From positions 310,001-374,000 of the forward strand of contig NZ_VRMG01000005.1 of the NCBI RefSeq assembly GCF_008040105.1: a DNA stretch of 64,000 bases, read 5' to 3'. How positions within the stretch are numbered: the stretch's first letter is position 1; each line of letters starts with the position of its first letter. The DNA comes from Lacisediminihabitans profunda (GTDB taxonomy: Bacteria > Actinomycetota > Actinomycetes > Actinomycetales > Microbacteriaceae). The position numbers and the translations under genes were made by a program. The notes under the pieces were generated by a model that saw only the letters and a list, made by a program, of their open reading frames with translations, was not told the origin of the DNA and did no database searches. Positions 18,519 through 26,398 of the stretch are shown piece after piece.

Positions 18519-18524
18519 TAGACT
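18519..18524 (+). promoter_or_regulatory. -10 box (TAGACT) of a leaderless promoter
   Basis: TAGACT ends exactly 6 nt before the GTG at 18531, so transcription would begin at or next to the start codon. There is no ribosome site. See the leaderless-start finding. Confidence 0.6.
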
Positions 18525-18530
18525 GACCGG

Positions 18531-19667
18531 GTGACTTTCGGACGACGGAACAGGCCGCTGGCTCCCGCCGAGCGCTGGCAGCCCGACGACGCCGTCCCCG
18601 CCGGAATGAGGGTGGCCGGAGCGTGGTCATGGCGGATCCTCGCGCTCGCCGGCGTGATCGCCCTCTTCGTCTTCCTCGTGATCCAGCTTCGCGAGATCGT
18701 CGTGCCGTTCATGGTGGCGATTCTGCTCGCGGCCCTCCTCGTGCCGTTCGTGCAATTCCTCCAGCGGCATCGCTGGCCCAAGTGGCTCGCCGTCGCCCTC
18801 GCCGAGGTCGGACTCATCGCGATCGTCGCGGGCCTCATCGTGCTCGTGGTGTTCCAGATCCGGGGCGGATTCCCCGATCTGCAGGCGCAGACCATCACCG
18901 CCTACAACGACTTCAAGAGATTCCTGCTCGACTCCCCGCTGCACCTCACGGAGTCGCAGATCAACACCTATCTCGGCAACGCGTTGGCGAGCATCCAGAA
19001 CGACAGCCAGCAGCTCGTCTCGGGGGCGCTCAGCGTCGGCTCATCGGCCGGTCGATTCCTCGCCGGCCTGTTGCTCACCCTGTTCGCCACCCTCTTCTTC
19101 CTCATCGACGGCAGGGGCATCTTCGGCTGGTTCGTGCGGCTGTTCCCGCGCAAGGCTCGTCGGGCGGTCGCCGGGTCCGGCCAGACGGGCTGGGGCACCC
19201 TCACCAACTTCGTGCGGGTGCAGATCTTCGTCGCGGCCGTGGATGCGGTGGGCATCGGACTCGTCGCCTTCGCCCTGCAGCTCCCCCTCGTGATCCCGAT
19301 CGCGATCGCCGTGTTCCTCGGTTCGTTCATCCCGGTCGTGGGGGCCGTGCTCACCGGCATCATCGCGGTCTTCATCGCCCTCGTCTACAACGGACCCCTC
19401 GCGGGCCTCATCATGCTCATCGGCGTGATCGCGGTGCAGCAGATCGAGGGCCACGTGCTGCAGCCGTTCATCATGGGCAACGCCGTGAAGGTACACCCCG
19501 TGGCCGTGGTATTCGCCGTGGCGGCCGGCGGCTTCCTCGCCGGCATCCCCGGGGCGCTCTTCGCTGTCCCGGTCGTGGCGACCCTCAACGTAATGTTCAA
19601 CTACGTCGCGCGCGGGGACTGGCGCAGCGGCGAAGACCCGACCCCGAAGGACGTTCTTCGTGCCTGA
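18531..19667 (+). CDS. AI-2E family transporter (PerM/YdiK-like)
   Basis: A 378-residue membrane protein with paired N-terminal helices (about 35-82), a soluble middle part and a C-terminal helix bundle. The family segment GSFIPVVGAVLTGIIAVFIALVYNG and the later EGHVLQPFIMGNAVKVHP mark the AI-2E/UPF0118 family. Members export small molecules or work as Na+/H+ antiporters; the AI-2 role is shown only for TqsA. The GTG start is probably leaderless. The 3' end overlaps ilvA by 8 nt. Confidence 0.9.
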   Translation: MTFGRRNRPLAPAERWQPDDAVPAGMRVAGAWSWRILALAGVIALFVFLVIQLREIVVPFMVAILLAALLVPFVQFLQRHRWPKWLAVALAEVGLIAIVAGLIVLVVFQIRGGFPDLQAQTITAYNDFKRFLLDSPLHLTESQINTYLGNALASIQNDSQQLVSGALSVGSSAGRFLAGLLLTLFATLFFLIDGRGIFGWFVRLFPRKARRAVAGSGQTGWGTLTNFVRVQIFVAAVDAVGIGLVAFALQLPLVIPIAIAVFLGSFIPVVGAVLTGIIAVFIALVYNGPLAGLIMLIGVIAVQQIEGHVLQPFIMGNAVKVHPVAVVFAVAAGGFLAGIPGALFAVPVVATLNVMFNYVARGDWRSGEDPTPKDVLRA

Positions 19668-20898
19668 CACCACCCTTGCCGGACCGACCCTCGCCGAGTT
19701 CGAGGCCGCGCGAGCGGTAGTCGCGCGCGTTGCCGAGGTCACGCCGATGGAGAGTTCGCGGTTCCTCTCCGAGGTGCTGGGGTCACCGGTCTACCTCAAG
19801 TGCGAGAACCTGCAGCGTACTGGCTCGTACAAGATCCGCGGGGCGTACAACCGGCTCGCGAAGCTCACCGACGAGGAGAAGGCCCGCGGAGTCGTGGCCG
19901 CCTCGGCCGGAAACCACGCCCAGGGGGTCGCCTTCGCGGCCCGCGAGCTCGGCATCGCTGCGACGATCTTCATGCCGGTCGGTGTCGCCCTGCCCAAGCT
20001 CCAGGCGACCCGCAACTACGGGGCCGAGGTGATTCTCCGCGGGCACTCCGTCGACGAGCCGCTGCGCGCCGCCGCGGAGTTCGCCGCGTCCACCGGAGCC
20101 GTGCTCATCCCGCCCTTCGACCACCCGGATGTCGTGGCCGGCCAGGGAACCCTGGGCCTGGAGATCCTCGACCAGGTGCCCGACCTCGACACCGTCATCG
20201 TGCCGATCGGCGGCGGCGGCCTGATCTCCGGCGTGGCCAGCGCGCTCAAGCAGAAGTTCGCGACCCAGGGCCGCACCGTGCGCATCATCGGGGTGCAGGC
20301 GGCGAACGCGGCGCCCTACCCGCTGTCCCTCCGCACTGGAGTGCCGACCGAGATCACCCTCAGCCCGACGATCGCCGACGGCATCGCCGTGAGCAAGCCG
20401 GGCATCCTCAACTTCGAGATCATCAAGAACGCCGTGGACGAGGTGATCACCGTCACCGACGACGACATCGCGCGGGCCATGCTCGTGCTCATCGAGCGGG
20501 CGAAGCTCGTGGTCGAGCCGGCCGGGGCCGTGTCGGTCGCGGCGATCCTCACCGGCCAGGTCGTGAACTCGGGCACCACGGTGGCGATCCTCAGCGGCGG
20601 CAACATCGATCCCCTCGTCATGGAGCGGGTGCTCTCCCGCGGGCTCGCGGCATCCGACCGTTATCTCAAGATCCGGCTCATGCTTCCCGATCGCCCGGGT
20701 CAGCTGGCGCGGGTCGCCGAGCTGATCTCCGAGGCGAACGCGAACGTCGTGGAGGTGCTGCACACCCGTCACAGCCGCAATTCGCTCATCAGCGAGGTCG
20801 AGCTGGAGCTCAGCGTGGAGACGAGGGGACCGGAGCACGTCCAGCGGGTGCTCGGCCACCTCCTCGAGGCGGGCTACGAGCCACGCATCGACTTCTGA
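19660..20898 (+). CDS. ilvA: Threonine ammonia-lyase (threonine dehydratase), ACT-domain form
   Basis: A 412-residue fold-type II PLP enzyme. The PLP lysine is K58 in RTGSYKIRGAYN. ASAGNHAQGVA binds the substrate carboxylate, and GGGGLISGVA holds the phosphate. About 80 C-terminal residues (YLKIRLMLPDRPGQLARVAEL) form an ACT domain. It makes 2-oxobutanoate and ammonia from threonine, feeding isoleucine synthesis or serving as a catabolic enzyme. A single ACT domain and this length fit the shorter IlvA/TdcB-like actinobacterial group. The GTG start lies inside the end of the AI-2E gene, with GAAGGA about 9 nt upstream. Confidence 0.92.
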   Translation: MPDTTLAGPTLAEFEAARAVVARVAEVTPMESSRFLSEVLGSPVYLKCENLQRTGSYKIRGAYNRLAKLTDEEKARGVVAASAGNHAQGVAFAARELGIAATIFMPVGVALPKLQATRNYGAEVILRGHSVDEPLRAAAEFAASTGAVLIPPFDHPDVVAGQGTLGLEILDQVPDLDTVIVPIGGGGLISGVASALKQKFATQGRTVRIIGVQAANAAPYPLSLRTGVPTEITLSPTIADGIAVSKPGILNFEIIKNAVDEVITVTDDDIARAMLVLIERAKLVVEPAGAVSVAAILTGQVVNSGTTVAILSGGNIDPLVMERVLSRGLAASDRYLKIRLMLPDRPGQLARVAELISEANANVVEVLHTRHSRNSLISEVELELSVETRGPEHVQRVLGHLLEAGYEPRIDF

Positions 20899-20966
20899 TC
20901 GAGCCGGCGCCACCCGGCGCCCACCCGGCCCGACCCGACAGCCACTTGTGCCCCCGTGTCGCTATC

Positions 20967-21028
20967 GTGCCCGGTCGAGCGAGCACACTCACGACGAACG
21001 GGCACAGTCACCGGATTGAGTCGGTGAC
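20967..21028. repeat. Two inverted repeats between convergent ilvA and greA
   Basis: GTGCCCG (20967-20973) pairs with CGGGCAC (20999-21005) across a 25-nt loop. GTCACCG (21007-21013) pairs perfectly with CGGTGAC (21022-21028) across an 8-nt loop. No T-tract follows on either strand. They could act in bidirectional termination of the two converging genes, but this is only suggested by position. Confidence 0.35.
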
Positions 21029-21043
21029 GGCACGACCGTGGGG

Positions 21044-21535
21044 TCAGGGCGTGTAGGTCTCCACCTTCACGATGTGCACGGTGATCTCCTTGCCGTTCGG
21101 CGCGATGTAGCTCGTGGTGTCGCCGACCTTGTGGCCGAGGATCGCCGCGCCGAGGGGGCTTCCCTCGCTGTACACATCGAGGTCGCTGTCTTCGCCGACG
21201 ATCTCGCGGCTGCCGAGCAGGAAGACACTCTCGTCGCCGAGGATCGTCGCGGTCACCACCGTTCCGGACTGCACGATCCCGGTGCTTTCCGGTGCCTCGC
21301 CGACCTTGGCGTGGCGCAGCAGCTCGGTGAGCACGCGGATGCGCGCCTCGATCTTGCCCTGCTCCTCCTTGGCGGCGTGGTAGCCGCCGTTCTCCTTGAG
21401 GTCGCCCTCTTCGCGGGCGGCCTCGATCTTCTTGGCAATCTCGGTTCTTCCGGCTCCCGCCAGCTGTTCGAGCTCCGCGCTGCGGCGGTCGAAAGCTTCC
21501 TGGGTGAGCCAGGTTTCGGTTGTCTCGTGGGACAC
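21044..21535 (-). CDS. greA: Transcription elongation factor GreA
   Basis: A 163-residue protein of standard GreA length. The N-terminal coiled coil (about 10-75) contains AAREEGDLKENGGYHAAKEEQG, whose acidic D/E tip stimulates RNA cleavage by polymerase. The C-terminal FKBP-like domain ends in SPLGAAILGHKVGDTTSYIAPNG. The GTG at 21535 follows AAGGAG at 6 nt and gives the normal N-terminus; the upstream in-frame ATG would add 25 unlikely residues. It rescues backtracked RNA polymerase. Confidence 0.95.
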   Translation of the reverse strand: MSHETTETWLTQEAFDRRSAELEQLAGAGRTEIAKKIEAAREEGDLKENGGYHAAKEEQGKIEARIRVLTELLRHAKVGEAPESTGIVQSGTVVTATILGDESVFLLGSREIVGEDSDLDVYSEGSPLGAAILGHKVGDTTSYIAPNGKEITVHIVKVETYTP

Positions 21536-21600
21536 GGTGAACTCCTTGGATGGACGACTGATCGCGCGGCCGCGGCCCTGCCGGGCGCGCCGGGCGATCG

Positions 21601-21636
21601 GGATAAACAAATGAGACCGGCCAAGCGGCCGGTCTC
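21601..21636 (-). terminator. Rho-independent terminator after the DUF4307 gene
   Basis: GAGACCGGCC (21613-21622) and GGCCGGTCTC (21627-21636) form a perfect 10-bp stem with a 4-nt loop. Read on the minus strand it is followed by ATTTGTTTAT, a U-rich run. It lies 17 nt past the DUF4307 stop and before greA, separating the two minus-strand genes. Confidence 0.85.
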
Positions 21637-21652
21637 CAATGAATTACTTAGT

Positions 21653-22078
21653 TTAGGTCAGCCAACAGCGGTAGATCAAGCCGGTGACCGCCTGCTCGGC
21701 GGTGCGCACCGTCTCGGTGTGCCCGGTCGTGTAGAGCTTCGAGGCCGGAATCTTCACGATTTTCCAGCCGACGATGCCGTGGGCGTCGTTCTGCACCTGC
21801 AGTGCGCACCGGGCCGTGCTCCCGATCGGCATCGACACCAGGAAACTGATGCTCACCGTCTTGTCGTCGAGGATCCGATGGCTGGTGTCCTGCGCTTCGA
21901 TCGAGCCCCCGGCCTGGTCGAGCCCGGCCCAGATCACCCACGCCACCACGACGATGCCCACGAGCACGGCGAGAGCGGTGTACAGCCGGCGGTTGCGACG
22001 CTTGATCGACGGCGTGCGCCCGTAGCGCTCGGCGAGGTCGTTGTCGTCCGCGTGGCCGGTGCGACCGATGGCAGTCAT
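21653..22078 (-). CDS. DUF4307 membrane-anchored protein
   Basis: A 141-residue protein with a polar N-terminus (LAERYGRTPSIKRRNRR), one membrane segment (about 32-51) and an extracytoplasmic beta domain. The features match the actinobacterial DUF4307 family: one conserved Cys in the domain (ARCALQVQND) and another near the end (GLIYRCWLT), which may form a disulfide. The gene is divergent from mca, an arrangement often kept in actinobacteria. It has GAGGGA 7 nt before ATG 22078. Function unknown. Confidence 0.85.
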   Translation of the reverse strand: MTAIGRTGHADDNDLAERYGRTPSIKRRNRRLYTALAVLVGIVVVAWVIWAGLDQAGGSIEAQDTSHRILDDKTVSISFLVSMPIGSTARCALQVQNDAHGIVGWKIVKIPASKLYTTGHTETVRTAEQAVTGLIYRCWLT

Positions 22079-22139
22079 TCAACATCCCTCAGCGATTAGT
22101 CTTGGATTCCAAGGCTATCCGCTATCCCTGAGGAGTTCG

Positions 22140-23033
22140 GTGACACTGCGTCTGCTGGCCGTGCACGCCCATCCCGACGACGAGTCGAGCAAGGGTGCTG
22201 CGACGTATGCGTACTACCGCAGCATCGGGGTCGAGGTCACGGTCGTGAGCTGCACGGGAGGCGAACGCGGCGACATCCAGAACGAGGGGCTGGCCGAACG
22301 CGCGGCCGCGAACCGGGACATGGCGGGGCTCCGCCGCATCGAGATGGCGCGCGCCCAACAGGCGATCGGGTTCGACCACCGCTGGCTCGGCTACCTGGAC
22401 TCCGGGCTGCCGGACCCCGCGTCCGTGCAGGCCGGCGAGCCGCTCCCGGCGAACTGCTTCGCGGTGATCCCGCTCGAGATCTCCGCCGAGCCGCTCGTGC
22501 GCGTCATCCGCGAACTGCGCCCGCAGGTGCTCATCACCTACGACGAGACCGGCGGCTATCCGCACCCCGACCACATCCGCACCCACGAGATCTCGATGTA
22601 CGCGTTCGAGGCCGCCGCCGACCCGGCACGGTACCCGGATGCCGGGGAACCGTGGCAGATCTCCAAGGTCTACTACGACCGCATCTTCAATGCGCCGCGG
22701 ATCGAGGCGATGTACCAGTTCGTGCTCGCCAACGACCCCGGTTCGCCCCAGCTCGAGCGACTCACCGAGGTGCGCGGCTGGATGAAGGACCGCCCGAATC
22801 TCGCCACCACGCAGGTGCGGATCGGCGACTTCCTCGAGGCCAGGGACGAGGCGCTGCGCTCGCACGCCAGCCAGGTGGCCCCGGACAGCTTCTTCTTCTT
22901 CTGGCCCAACGACATGCAGCGCCAGGCCTGGCCGTTCGAGGACTTCCAGCTGGCCGTGTCGCTCGTCGACACCGACATCCCCGAGACCGACCTCTTCGCC
23001 GGAATCGTCAACGACCACCAAGGAACGCCATGA
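22140..23033 (+). CDS. mca: Mycothiol S-conjugate amidase
   Basis: A 297-residue protein of the PIG-L/MshB fold. Zinc-site residues are in AHPDDE (10-15) and HPDH (142-145). Its length and the segments YDETGGYPHPDHIRTHEISM and FFFWPNDMQRQ separate Mca from MshB. It cleaves mycothiol-toxin conjugates to give a mercapturic acid that is exported. It implies a mycothiol-using actinobacterium. The GTG at 22140 follows GAGGAG at 4 nt. The next gene overlaps by 4 nt. Confidence 0.93.
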   Translation: MTLRLLAVHAHPDDESSKGAATYAYYRSIGVEVTVVSCTGGERGDIQNEGLAERAAANRDMAGLRRIEMARAQQAIGFDHRWLGYLDSGLPDPASVQAGEPLPANCFAVIPLEISAEPLVRVIRELRPQVLITYDETGGYPHPDHIRTHEISMYAFEAAADPARYPDAGEPWQISKVYYDRIFNAPRIEAMYQFVLANDPGSPQLERLTEVRGWMKDRPNLATTQVRIGDFLEARDEALRSHASQVAPDSFFFFWPNDMQRQAWPFEDFQLAVSLVDTDIPETDLFAGIVNDHQGTP

Positions 23034-23269
23034 TCTCCAGCATCCTCACCCTCGCCGCCCAGGTTCCGGCCGCCAAGTTCGACGAAGAGTCCGTCACCCC
23101 CGGCTGGGTCGGCTTCCTCATCACCTTCCTCATCGCCGCGGCCGTCGTGCTGCTCTGCCTCGACCTCGTGCGCCGGATCCGCCGGGTGCGCTACCGCGGC
23201 GAGATTCGCGAACAGCTCGAGGCCGAACGCGTCGCGGCCGACTCGGCTCCGGAGAACCAGGACGACTGA
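23030..23269 (+). CDS. Small single-pass membrane protein downstream of mca
   Basis: A 79-residue protein with one membrane segment (about 27-48, VGFLITFLIAAAVVLLCLDLV) followed by a basic-then-acidic cytoplasmic tail (RRIRRVRYRGEIREQLEAER). Its ATG overlaps the mca stop (ATGA). A small protein of this type often follows mca in actinobacteria, but its job is not known. Confidence 0.8.
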   Translation: MISSILTLAAQVPAAKFDEESVTPGWVGFLITFLIAAAVVLLCLDLVRRIRRVRYRGEIREQLEAERVAADSAPENQDD

Positions 23270-23279
23270 CCTCGGCTGA

Positions 23280-24026
23280 CTAGGCGCCGAGGACGGGCGG
23301 GTTCGTCGCCACGAGGAAGATCGCCGTCCAGTGGCAGAGGAACGCCAGCAGGGTGAGTGTGTGGAAGATCTCGTGGAACCCGAACACGCCGGGGAAGGGG
23401 TTGGGTCGCTTGAAGCCGTAGGCGACCGCGCCGATCGTGTAGAAGAGACCGCCGACGAGGATGAGGGTCATCATCATGGCGTTCGCGTGGAAGAAGTCGA
23501 CGATGAAGGCGAGGGCCGCGTACCCGAGCAGGAGGTAGAGGGGCACGTAGAGCCAGCGCGGGGCCCCGATCCAGAAGACCCGGAAGCCGATGCCGAGCGC
23601 CGCGCCTCCCCAGACGAGCCAGAGCAGCAGCACCGCCTTGTCGTGCGGCAGGGCGAGCACGGTGATCGGGGTGTACGAGCCGGCGATGAGCAGGAAGATG
23701 TTGGCGTGGTCCAGCCGCTTGAGCAGACGCCTCGTCTTCTCGTTCCAGGTGAACCGGTGGTAGAGGGCCGAAATGCCGAAGAGCAGGAGCGACGACAGCA
23801 CGAAGACCGCGCTGGAGATCTTGGCCGCCGTGCCGTGGGCCAGCACGATGAGGATCACCCCGAGCACGATGGCGAGCGGGAAGGTGCCCGCGTGGATCCA
23901 GCCCCGCCAGGTGGGCTTCTGCTCCGGCGTCTGGTCCTCGACGATGGCATCCTCGAGAAGGGGAATGTTGGGCAGACCGGCGCCCGGCTCCTGATCGACG
24001 CTGACGTCGTCCGCATCCTGCGTCAT
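23280..24026 (-). CDS. Hemolysin III / PAQR family membrane protein
   Basis: A 248-residue protein. About 40 acidic polar residues precede seven membrane segments. PAQR/HlyIII marks are visible: SALYHRFTW in the first half and HEIFHTLTLLAFLCHW in the last helices, with His residues placed for the family's metal site. The hemolytic role is historical; the cellular function is unclear. The ATG at 24026 has TAGGCT exactly 6 nt upstream and no ribosome site, so it is probably leaderless. Confidence 0.9.
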   Translation of the reverse strand: MTQDADDVSVDQEPGAGLPNIPLLEDAIVEDQTPEQKPTWRGWIHAGTFPLAIVLGVILIVLAHGTAAKISSAVFVLSSLLLFGISALYHRFTWNEKTRRLLKRLDHANIFLLIAGSYTPITVLALPHDKAVLLLWLVWGGAALGIGFRVFWIGAPRWLYVPLYLLLGYAALAFIVDFFHANAMMMTLILVGGLFYTIGAVAYGFKRPNPFPGVFGFHEIFHTLTLLAFLCHWTAIFLVATNPPVLGA

Positions 24027-24032
24027 GCTCCA

Positions 24033-24038
24033 AGCCTA
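24033..24038 (-). promoter_or_regulatory. -10 box (TAGGCT) of a leaderless promoter
   Basis: On the minus strand TAGGCT ends 6 nt before the ATG at 24026 of the HlyIII-like gene. No Shine-Dalgarno is present between them. Confidence 0.6.
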
Positions 24039-24085
24039 GCGGCAGGGCGGCGGCCGCGACGGGGAGCGAATCGGGGCGATTGCAC

Positions 24086-24091
24086 TAGCGT
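24086..24091 (+). promoter_or_regulatory. -10 box (TAGCGT) of a leaderless promoter
   Basis: TAGCGT ends 6 nt before the GTG at 24098 of the isoprenyl transferase gene. It forms a back-to-back pair with the minus-strand box at 24033-24038. Confidence 0.55.
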
Positions 24092-24097
24092 TAGGTC

Positions 24098-24883
24098 GTG
24101 GCAAAGAGGGAGATACCGCTCGGTGAAGGGGTGCTCTATGGCCTCTACCAGAACCGGATCCGCCGCTGGCTGAGCCATCAGGAGCTGCCGAAGCACGTGG
24201 CGATGATCCTGGACGGCAACCGGCGATGGGCGAAGCAACGGTTGCTCGAGACCGCCGCCCACGGGCATCGGGCGGGCGCGGCCAAGTTCCGCGAGTTCCT
24301 CATCTGGTGTGACGACCTCGGCATTTCGGTGGCCACCCTCTACCTGCTCTCCACGGACAACCTCACGGGCCGCGACCCGGAGGAGCTCGATGAGCTGTTC
24401 CAGATCATCGGGGACCTCGCGGAAGACCTCTCGCACTTTCGCAACTGGCGCGTGCAGCATGTCGGCTCCCACGACGGACTGCCGGCCGACCTCCTGGCGA
24501 CGCTCGCCGCGGCCGAGAAGCGCACCGAGCACAACACCGGCCTGCACATCAACCTCGCTGTCGGCTACGGCGGACGCCGGGAAATAGCGGATGCGATGCG
24601 CAGCATCGTGAAGAAGCACGGCGACGAGGGCGGGACTCTCGATGCGCTCGCCGAGATCCTCACCCCGGAGCTCATCGGGGACCACCTCTACACCGGCGGC
24701 CAGCCCGACCCTGACCTGGTCATCCGCACCTCCGGCGAGCAGCGCCTCAGCGACTTCATGCTCTGGCAGAGCGCGCACAGCGAGTTCTACTTCGTGGAGG
24801 CCCTCGGCCCGGACCTGCGCGAGGTGGACTTCCTCCGCGCGCTGCGCGACTATGCCCGCCGCCAGCGGCGCTACGGGAGCTGA
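24098..24883 (+). CDS. uppS: Isoprenyl (cis-prenyl) transferase
   Basis: A 261-residue cis-prenyltransferase. MILDGNRRWAK (D39 binds Mg2+; 41-44 N-R-R-W), GYGGRREIADA, and RTSGEQRLSDFMLWQSAHSEFYF near the C-terminus are the conserved family regions. It condenses isopentenyl diphosphates to the lipid carrier for wall synthesis, or to a shorter Z-product. Actinobacteria often hold two such enzymes, so whether this is the undecaprenyl or the short-chain form is open. It is followed by the aminotransferase-like gene after 3 nt. Confidence 0.88.
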   Translation: MAKREIPLGEGVLYGLYQNRIRRWLSHQELPKHVAMILDGNRRWAKQRLLETAAHGHRAGAAKFREFLIWCDDLGISVATLYLLSTDNLTGRDPEELDELFQIIGDLAEDLSHFRNWRVQHVGSHDGLPADLLATLAAAEKRTEHNTGLHINLAVGYGGRREIADAMRSIVKKHGDEGGTLDALAEILTPELIGDHLYTGGQPDPDLVIRTSGEQRLSDFMLWQSAHSEFYFVEALGPDLREVDFLRALRDYARRQRRYGS

Positions 24884-24886
24884 ACC

Positions 24887-26011
24887 GTGACCACCATCGA
24901 CGACTTCGTCGCCGGTTTCGGCGAGGAGCCCGGCTACCTCAACTTCGCCAGCATCGGGCCACTCGGCCGGGCGGTGATCGAGGAGGAGCAGGCCCAGCTC
25001 GAGCTGTTGCGGCGCTCGCGCTTCGGGAGCCTGGGCAGCCTCGACAGACAGGACGAGCGGGTGCGCGCCGCCGTTGCCGCCGTCACCGGCTTCACCGCCG
25101 AGCAGGTCTGCTTCCAGCCCAACACCAGTTCCGGGCTCATGCACGTGATGTTCGGGCTCACCGGGGGAGTGCTGCTGTCACCGGCCGAATTCCCGAGCGT
25201 CACCTTCGCCGCGGCGCGCGCCGCGGATTCGCTCGGCGTGCTCAATCCGGTGTGGCTCGACACCGCGGGGGGACCGGTGACGCCGGGCATCATCCGTGAC
25301 CAGCTCACGAAGAACACGGCCGCCGTCGCGGTGAGCCTCGTCGACTTCCGCACCGGCTATCTCGCCGACCTGGAGGGGATCCGGCAGGTGATCGGGGATC
25401 GCCTGCTCATCGTGGACGCGATCCAGGGCTTCGGGGTCGTGGATGCGCCGTACCGCGTCGCGGACGTCGTCGTGTCCGGCGGCCAGAAGTGGGTGCGCGC
25501 CGGGTGGGGCACCGGCTTCCTCGCGCTGAGCGATCGGGCCGCCGAGTCGCTCACCCCGGTCTTCTCGGGGTTCAACGCGACGGACCAGGACGACCTGCCG
25601 CTCGACGCCGTCGTGCCTCCAGCGCGCGGCGTCGCGGCGTTCAGCATCAGCAACCCCGATCCGATCGCCCAGGCCCGGTTGGCGGCGGCGCTCGAAGACA
25701 TCGCCCGGGTCGGCGTCGCCGCGATCGGCGAACGGCTCGCCGAGAAGGTGTCCCGGGTGATCGAACTCGCCGACGAGTACGCGGTGCCCGTGTCGTCGTC
25801 CCGCGCCGAGCACGAGCGCGCCGGAATCGTCGTGCTCTCGCCGGCGATCGACCAGCTCACGGTGCTCTCCGCGTCGCTCCACAATCACGGCGTCAGCGTC
25901 ACGACCCGCCAGAACACGGTGCGGCTGAGTCCCCACGTCAGCACCGACGAGGAATCGTTCGACATGCTGCGCGCGGCCTTCACCAGTTACGCGTCCGCCA
26001 TCACCGTCTGA
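24887..26011 (+). CDS. Class V aminotransferase-fold PLP protein
   Basis: A 374-residue protein of the cysteine desulfurase/kynureninase fold. The PLP lysine is K201 in SGGQKWVRAGWGTGF, and VDAIQGFG (176-183) carries the aspartate that contacts the pyridine nitrogen. It is shorter than SufS-type desulfurases and lacks an obvious active-site cysteine loop, so a desulfurase role is doubtful. The GTG at 24887 is 3 nt after uppS, suggesting co-transcription. The reaction is unknown. Confidence 0.78.
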   Translation: MTTIDDFVAGFGEEPGYLNFASIGPLGRAVIEEEQAQLELLRRSRFGSLGSLDRQDERVRAAVAAVTGFTAEQVCFQPNTSSGLMHVMFGLTGGVLLSPAEFPSVTFAAARAADSLGVLNPVWLDTAGGPVTPGIIRDQLTKNTAAVAVSLVDFRTGYLADLEGIRQVIGDRLLIVDAIQGFGVVDAPYRVADVVVSGGQKWVRAGWGTGFLALSDRAAESLTPVFSGFNATDQDDLPLDAVVPPARGVAAFSISNPDPIAQARLAAALEDIARVGVAAIGERLAEKVSRVIELADEYAVPVSSSRAEHERAGIVVLSPAIDQLTVLSASLHNHGVSVTTRQNTVRLSPHVSTDEESFDMLRAAFTSYASAITV

Positions 26012-26069
26012 CCCTCCCTCCCTTCCTCCTCCCCCTTCCTTCCGCCTCCCCCTTCCGCCTCCCCTTTCC
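26012..26069. repeat. 58-nt polypyrimidine tract with 13-bp repeats
   Basis: Of 58 bases only two (G at 26044 and 26057) are purines. The tract is built from imperfect copies of CCTCCCCCTTCCG. The minus strand is G-rich with several GGG runs and could form a quadruplex or H-DNA. It begins directly after the aminotransferase-like stop codon. Confidence 0.75.
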
Positions 26070-26151
26070 GAAATCCATGCATTCCGGGGTGACACGCCGC
26101 CCGGCAGCGCCAACACGCCGCGGCGCTGCACCGATTGCATGGATTTCGGAA
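26066..26151. repeat. 86-bp nested palindrome
   Basis: Outer arms TTCCGAAATCCATGCA (26066-26081) and its exact reverse complement (26136-26151) are 16 bp and perfect. An inner perfect 8-bp stem, GCAGCGCC (26104-26111) with GGCGCTGC (26122-26129), encloses a 10-nt loop. The element resembles a REP/MITE-like unit. No protein is encoded. It could terminate transcription, or be a mobile relic. Confidence 0.75.
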
Positions 26152-26366
26152 CGGGAATTGCCGAAGGGCGGAAGGGGAGGCACGCGTTCGACGCCGCGAA
26201 TTTACCGCGATGTAACACTGCACAGGGCGTGTCGGTGATGGTCTTGCCGATCGACAGACGTAGCGTCGGATCCATCGGGTATGGCACCCGATCGAGACGG
26301 CCACGTAAGTTCGTTTCGGAAAAAGACAGTGCCTAAAGGAACTGACCGGCCGTCACGCGACTGGAT
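26152..26366. other. Upstream region of phoH, no gene seen
   Basis: This completes the 387-nt gap between the aminotransferase-like gene and phoH. Short reading frames here lack ribosome sites and protein-like composition. The stretch has local A/T-rich patches (around 26190-26225 and 26305-26340) where a phoH promoter and an untranslated leader probably lie, but no convincing -35/-10 pair was identified. Confidence 0.4.
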
Positions 26367-26385
26367 CCGAGTGTCAAGCACTCGG
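26367..26385 (+). promoter_or_regulatory. Leader hairpin abutting the phoH ribosome site
   Basis: CCGAGTG (26367-26373) pairs with CACTCGG (26379-26385) across TCAAG, a perfect 7-bp stem. It runs straight into the GGGGATGGAG ribosome-binding region (about 26383-26392) before the GTG at 26399. A hairpin there could affect translation of phoH. Confidence 0.5.
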
Positions 26386-26398
26386 GGATGGAGTTCAC

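Noticed and set aside
20967-21028. The hairpins after ilvA as a rho-independent terminator
   Set aside because: No T-run follows on either strand and one loop is 25 nt, so only a weak repeat is reported.
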